Shown here one piece after another: positions 13,777 through 16,495 of a stretch of 16,495 nucleotides of DNA. Position 1 is the first letter of the stretch, and each line of letters starts with the position of its first letter. Source of the stretch: Alphaproteobacteria bacterium (GTDB taxonomy: Bacteria; Pseudomonadota; Alphaproteobacteria; Sphingomonadales; Sphingomonadaceae); the NCBI GenBank assembly GCA_020249025.1, contig JADCGM010000028.1, positions 1 through 16,495 of the forward strand, given 5' to 3'. The notes under the pieces were generated by a model, which did no database searches, was not told where the DNA came from, and was given only the letters and a program-made list of their open reading frames with translations. The position numbers and the translations under genes were made by a program.

Positions 13777-14766
13777 TTGCTCGGCCCGCTCGCCGTTGCG
13801 CTGGGCGATCCCGCCGGGATCGGCCCCGAGATCGTCGCCAAGGCCTGGTCACGCCGCCGGGAGGAGGGACTCGCGCCCTTCTTCGCCGTCGGCAACCGCG
13901 GCAGCCTCGAACTCGTCTGGGACGGCCCGATCGCCTCGATCGAGTCGCCCGACGCCGCGCTCGACGTGTTCGACGAGGCGCTGCCGCTGTTCGAGGTCGT
14001 CGACACCGAGGCGGTCAGCCCCGGCTGCCCCAACCTCGGCGGCGCGCGCTGCGCGCTCGACAGCCTCGAGATCGCCACCGGCCTGACACGCTCGGGCGTG
14101 TCGTCGGCGCTCGTCACCGCGCCGGTGTCGAAGGGCCAGCTCTACGCCATCGGCTTCACCCATCCGGGGCAGACCGAGTTTGTCGCCGAGCGCTGCGGCA
14201 TCGCCTATGACAACACCGCGATGATGCTCGCCGGGCCGACGCTGCGCACCGTGCCGGTGACGCTGCACATGTCGGTCGCCGACGCCATCCGCCAGCTGAC
14301 GACCGAGCTAATCCTGTCGCGCGCCCGCACCGTCGCGCGCGGCCTGCAGCGCGATTTCGGCATCGGCGCGCCGCGGCTCGCGGTCGCCGGCTTGAACCCG
14401 CATGCGGGCGAGGGCGGCGCGCTCGGGCGCGAGGAGATCGAGATCATCGCGCCGGCCATCGAGCAGCTTCGCGCCGAAGGGATCGACGCCTTCGGGCCGC
14501 TGCCCGCCGACACCATGTTCCACAGCCACGCCCGCGCCACCTATGACGCGGCCATCTGCATGTACCACGATCAGGCGCTGATCCCGTTGAAGGCGCTGCA
14601 TTTCGACGAGGGCGTCAACATGACGCTGGGGCTGCCGATCGTGCGCACCGCGCCCGATCACGGCACCGCCTTCGGCATCGCCGGGCAGGGCGTGGCGCGG
14701 CCCGAGGCGATGATCGCGGCGATCCGCCTCGCCGCCGAATGCGCCCGCCGTCGCCTCGGCGCGTGA
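13777..14766 (+). CDS. pdxA: 4-hydroxythreonine-4-phosphate dehydrogenase PdxA
   Basis: PdxA oxidises 4-phosphohydroxy-L-threonine in pyridoxal phosphate synthesis, using NAD and a divalent metal. The 329-residue protein shows GDPAGIGPEI at the N-terminus, TAPVSK at about 114-119, and the three metal-binding histidines in VTLHMS (164), NPHAGE (209) and MYHDQAL (264). A substrate-side His usual in PGHTE is Gln here (PGQTE, 132). The start TTG 13777 lies eight bases after the surA stop and is the first start in frame; it lacks a good ribosome site, suggesting coupling to surA. rsmA follows with a four-base overlap. Confidence 0.94.
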   Translation: MLGPLAVALGDPAGIGPEIVAKAWSRRREEGLAPFFAVGNRGSLELVWDGPIASIESPDAALDVFDEALPLFEVVDTEAVSPGCPNLGGARCALDSLEIATGLTRSGVSSALVTAPVSKGQLYAIGFTHPGQTEFVAERCGIAYDNTAMMLAGPTLRTVPVTLHMSVADAIRQLTTELILSRARTVARGLQRDFGIGAPRLAVAGLNPHAGEGGALGREEIEIIAPAIEQLRAEGIDAFGPLPADTMFHSHARATYDAAICMYHDQALIPLKALHFDEGVNMTLGLPIVRTAPDHGTAFGIAGQGVARPEAMIAAIRLAAECARRRLGA

Positions 14767-15596
14767 CGCATCCGATCGCCGCCTTGCCGCCGCTGCGCGA
14801 GACGATCGCGAAGCACGGCCTCGCCGCCAAGAAGTCACTGGGCCAGAACTTCCTGCTCGATCTCAACCTGCTCGACCGGATCGCCCGCGTGCCCGGCAAG
14901 CTGGAGGGGGCGGCGGTCTATGAGGTCGGTCCCGGCCCCGGCGGCCTGACCCGCGCGCTGCTGAAGGCGGGCGCGCGCGTCACCGCTGTGGAGCGCGACG
15001 ATCGCGCGCTGCCCGCGCTCGCCGAACTCGGCGAGGCCGCGCCCGGCCGGCTCCGCGTCGTCGGCGAGGACGCGATGAAGATCGACGAGCGCGCGCTGCT
15101 CGGCGAGCCCACGCACGTCGCCGCCAACCTGCCCTACAACATCGGCACCGCCCTGCTGACGCGCTGGCTCACCGCCGATCCCTGGCCGCCGTGGTGGCTG
15201 TCGCTGACGCTGATGTTCCAGAAGGAGGTCGCGCAGCGGCTGGTCGCCCAGCCGGGCAGCGACGCGTACGGGCGGCTGTCAGTGCTCGCCCAGTGGCGCA
15301 GCCGGCCGCGCATCGCGCTCGATCTCCCGCCACAGGCCTTCACGCCGCCGCCGAAGGTGTCCTCTGCGGTCGTCCACATCGTTCCGACCGAGCCGTTGCG
15401 TCCGGTCCCGGTCCGGACGCTCGAATCCGTCACCGCCGCCGCCTTCGGCCAGCGCCGCAAGATGCTGCGCGCGAGCCTCAAGGGGCTGAAGGGCGGGATC
15501 GAGGCGCTGGCGGCCTGCGGTATCGACGGCGAGCGGCGCGCGGAAACGCTGACGGTCGCGGAATTCGTGGCGCTGGCGGAAGCGGTCGCGGGGTAG
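14763..15596 (+). CDS. rsmA: 16S rRNA dimethyladenosine transferase RsmA (KsgA)
   Basis: RsmA dimethylates two adjacent adenines (A1518 and A1519, E. coli numbering) near the 3' end of 16S rRNA during small-subunit assembly. The 277-residue protein contains KKSLGQNFLLDLNL, the S-adenosylmethionine loop YEVGPGPGGLTRALL (53-67), VERDD, the catalytic NLPYN (122-126), and FQKEVAQRLVAQPGSDAYGRLSV. I prefer GTG 14763, which overlaps the pdxA stop (GTGA) and gives an N-terminus (THPIAALPPLRETIAKHGL) like related proteins. An ATG at 14739 would add eight unrelated residues inside pdxA. It closes the surA-pdxA-rsmA operon, followed by a hairpin. Confidence 0.95.
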   Translation: MTHPIAALPPLRETIAKHGLAAKKSLGQNFLLDLNLLDRIARVPGKLEGAAVYEVGPGPGGLTRALLKAGARVTAVERDDRALPALAELGEAAPGRLRVVGEDAMKIDERALLGEPTHVAANLPYNIGTALLTRWLTADPWPPWWLSLTLMFQKEVAQRLVAQPGSDAYGRLSVLAQWRSRPRIALDLPPQAFTPPPKVSSAVVHIVPTEPLRPVPVRTLESVTAAAFGQRRKMLRASLKGLKGGIEALAACGIDGERRAETLTVAEFVALAEAVAG

Positions 15597-15616
15597 GCGT
15601 TGCGCCAACCCTCTCC

Positions 15617-15640
15617 TCATTCCAGCGAATGCTGGAATGA
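15617..15640. repeat. Perfect hairpin repeat (REP-like) between convergent genes
   Basis: TCATTCCAGC and GCTGGAATGA form a perfect 10-bp stem around the loop GAAT. It starts 21 bases after the rsmA stop and lies about 48 bases from the stop of the convergent TPR gene. The sequence type (CATTCC-C-GCGAA-G-GGAATG) resembles short palindromic repeats scattered between genes in alphaproteobacteria. It is well placed to end or protect both messages. Only one copy is in this window, so the repeat status is from recognition, not counting. Confidence 0.6.
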
Positions 15641-15687
15641 CGGCGTTCTATTGAGGAAAGCGGTAGGGCTTGGCCCCGCCCCGCGCG

Positions 15688-16182
15688 TCAGTTCTTCGCG
15701 GAGGTCGCCGGACCCGGGGTCGGGGTGGCGGCGGCGACGGTCTGGGTGATCGCCGTCTCCAGCCGCCGGGCGGGCGCGCAGTCGCTGCGGCACAGCGTCC
15801 GGATGCGATCGAGATTGGCCTGCGCCTTGGCCTTGGCCCCGCGCTCGGCGAACGCCTGACCCTGGCCCTCGAGCGCGGTCAGGTCGTTGGGATCGAGCTG
15901 AAGCGCCTCGCGATAATATTTCACCGCCTTGCCCGGCAGGCCTTGCGCCTGCGCGACGCGGGCGAGGCCGATGAACGCCGTGCGGTTCTTCGGATCGACC
16001 GCCAGCGCGGTCTCAAAATCGTCGATGGCGGTCGAGAAATTCTTGGCGGTCAGCGCGGCAAAGCCCGACTGGGTCAGCCGCTGCGACACCGGCGAGACCG
16101 CGTCATCGCCTTGCGCCGCGCCAGCAGCGCCCGCGCACAGCGCCAGCGCGACAACCGCCGCAACACTGAAACGACTCGCCAT
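15688..16182 (-). CDS. Secreted tetratricopeptide repeat protein
   Basis: This 164-residue periplasmic protein has a signal peptide (MASRFSVAAVVALALCAGAAGA). It has at least two TPR units: FAALTAKNFSTAIDDFETALAVDPKN (about 41-66) and GLARVAQAQGLPGKAVKYYREALQLDPND (about 72-100), with a third partial unit (LTALEGQGQAFAERGAKAKAQANL). A C-terminal segment with two cysteines (LCRSDCAPARRLETAI) could form a disulphide, and the tail is Pro/Thr/Ala-rich. ATG 16182 is set by GGAGGG six bases upstream; the longer reading from 16209 lacks a signal peptide at its start. TPRs bind protein partners; the partner is unknown. It lies 33 bases after an RsmB-like gene on the same strand and is probably co-transcribed. 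Confidence 0.82.
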   Translation of the reverse strand: MASRFSVAAVVALALCAGAAGAAQGDDAVSPVSQRLTQSGFAALTAKNFSTAIDDFETALAVDPKNRTAFIGLARVAQAQGLPGKAVKYYREALQLDPNDLTALEGQGQAFAERGAKAKAQANLDRIRTLCRSDCAPARRLETAITQTVAAATPTPGPATSAKN

Positions 16183-16215
16183 GAAATCCCTCCGAAGGCT
16201 CAACACCAAAGTCTA

Positions 16216-16495
16216 TCAAAGCCTTGCGAATGTCGAGACGGAAAATCCGTCGCAGCCGTGCCGGGCCGGCGTCAGCAGCGCCTGATGCGGCGCAACCGCG
16301 CCTGCGGGAAGATCGATGCGCCCCGGCGCAACCCCTGCGTGCCGCGCCGCGAACGCCGCGGCCTGATCCGCACCCTCCTCGGGGAGCAGCGAGCAGACCA
16401 CATAGGTCAGCGTCCCGCCCGGCCGCAGCAGCCGCGCCAGTTCGCGCAGGGCCCAGGCGGGCTCGCGGATGCCGGCCAGGACGTCGTCGCACACC
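16216..16495 (-). CDS. RsmB/NOP2-family rRNA m5C methyltransferase, C-terminal part
   Basis: The gene runs off the end of the window; about 93 C-terminal residues are visible. They show LLRPGGTLTYVVCSLLPEEGADQ, the pattern around the catalytic cysteine of the RsmB/NOP2 RNA methyltransferases. The usual C-terminal ending LLTPARHGCDGFSVSTFARL corresponds to the LP..GxDGFF block of RsmB. The DxPCS motif would lie beyond the edge. RsmB methylates C967 of 16S rRNA (E. coli numbering), so a second rRNA methyltransferase lies near rsmA by chance or loose clustering. The family is likely; the exact member is less certain. Confidence 0.72.
   Translation of the reverse strand, partial: VCDDVLAGIREPAWALRELARLLRPGGTLTYVVCSLLPEEGADQAAAFAARHAGVAPGRIDLPAGAVAPHQALLTPARHGCDGFSVSTFARL

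Noticed and set aside
12350..13852. 500-codon minus-strand frame opposite surA
   Set aside because: It is a mirror of surA; Leu/Ala/Asp/Gly/Val-biased, without domain features or a ribosome site.

Overview
The window is high-GC DNA, gene-dense and with short intergenic gaps. It looks like the chromosome of an alphaproteobacterium, most likely a sphingomonad. The supporting signs are a GTTC-N7-GTTC SOS box in front of ssb, a surA-pdxA-rsmA operon, a DgcA-type dipeptide epimerase, a roughly 610-residue FeoB, an alphaproteobacterial-style CopA/CopB pair, frequent TTG/GTG starts and many four-base stop/start overlaps. I saw no rRNA, tRNA, CRISPR array, prophage or insertion sequence. No gene-free stretch exceeds 300 bases; the longest is the roughly 270-base feoA/ssb divergent region.

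Layout. 1-1119 (minus): the start of an exported protein cut by the window edge, preceded by a PapD-like pilus chaperone gene. An 11-bp tandem duplication puts the chaperone's signal peptide out of frame with its mature domain. 1258-3374 (minus): the feoA-feoB ferrous iron uptake operon, with a Fur-like box directly at the feoA start. 3645-4196 (plus): ssb with its own SOS box. 4249-4947 (minus): an unrecognised membrane protein. 5058-6380 (plus): an orphan HlyD-type secretion adaptor. 6416-9063 (minus): copA-copB copper resistance, with a duplicated Cys/His/Met module in CopA. 9214-9760 (plus): a brnT-brnA toxin-antitoxin pair. 9764-11241 (minus): a b-type cytochrome and a Tat-exported YedY/sulfite-oxidase-fold molybdoenzyme with a lipobox. 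11345-12331 (plus): a DgcA-like epimerase. 12443-15596 (plus): surA-pdxA-rsmA. 15617-15640: a perfect hairpin repeat. 15688-16495 (minus): the 3' end of an RsmB-like rRNA methyltransferase followed by a secreted TPR protein.

How the parts relate. Much of the window concerns metals and envelope redox or quality control: ferrous iron import (feoAB), periplasmic copper oxidation and outer-membrane copper handling (copAB), a periplasmic molybdoenzyme fed by a membrane cytochrome b, and the SurA chaperone for outer-membrane proteins. The brnTA pair sits between the copper operon and the molybdoenzyme operon. The surA-pdxA-rsmA block is housekeeping and keeps its usual order, but lptD is not upstream. 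I see no single new multi-gene system. The strongest unusual signals are the 11-bp duplication in the chaperone leader, the duplicated metal-ligand module in CopA, the lipoprotein-like molybdoenzyme with its cytochrome, and the control sites packed around feoA and brnT.
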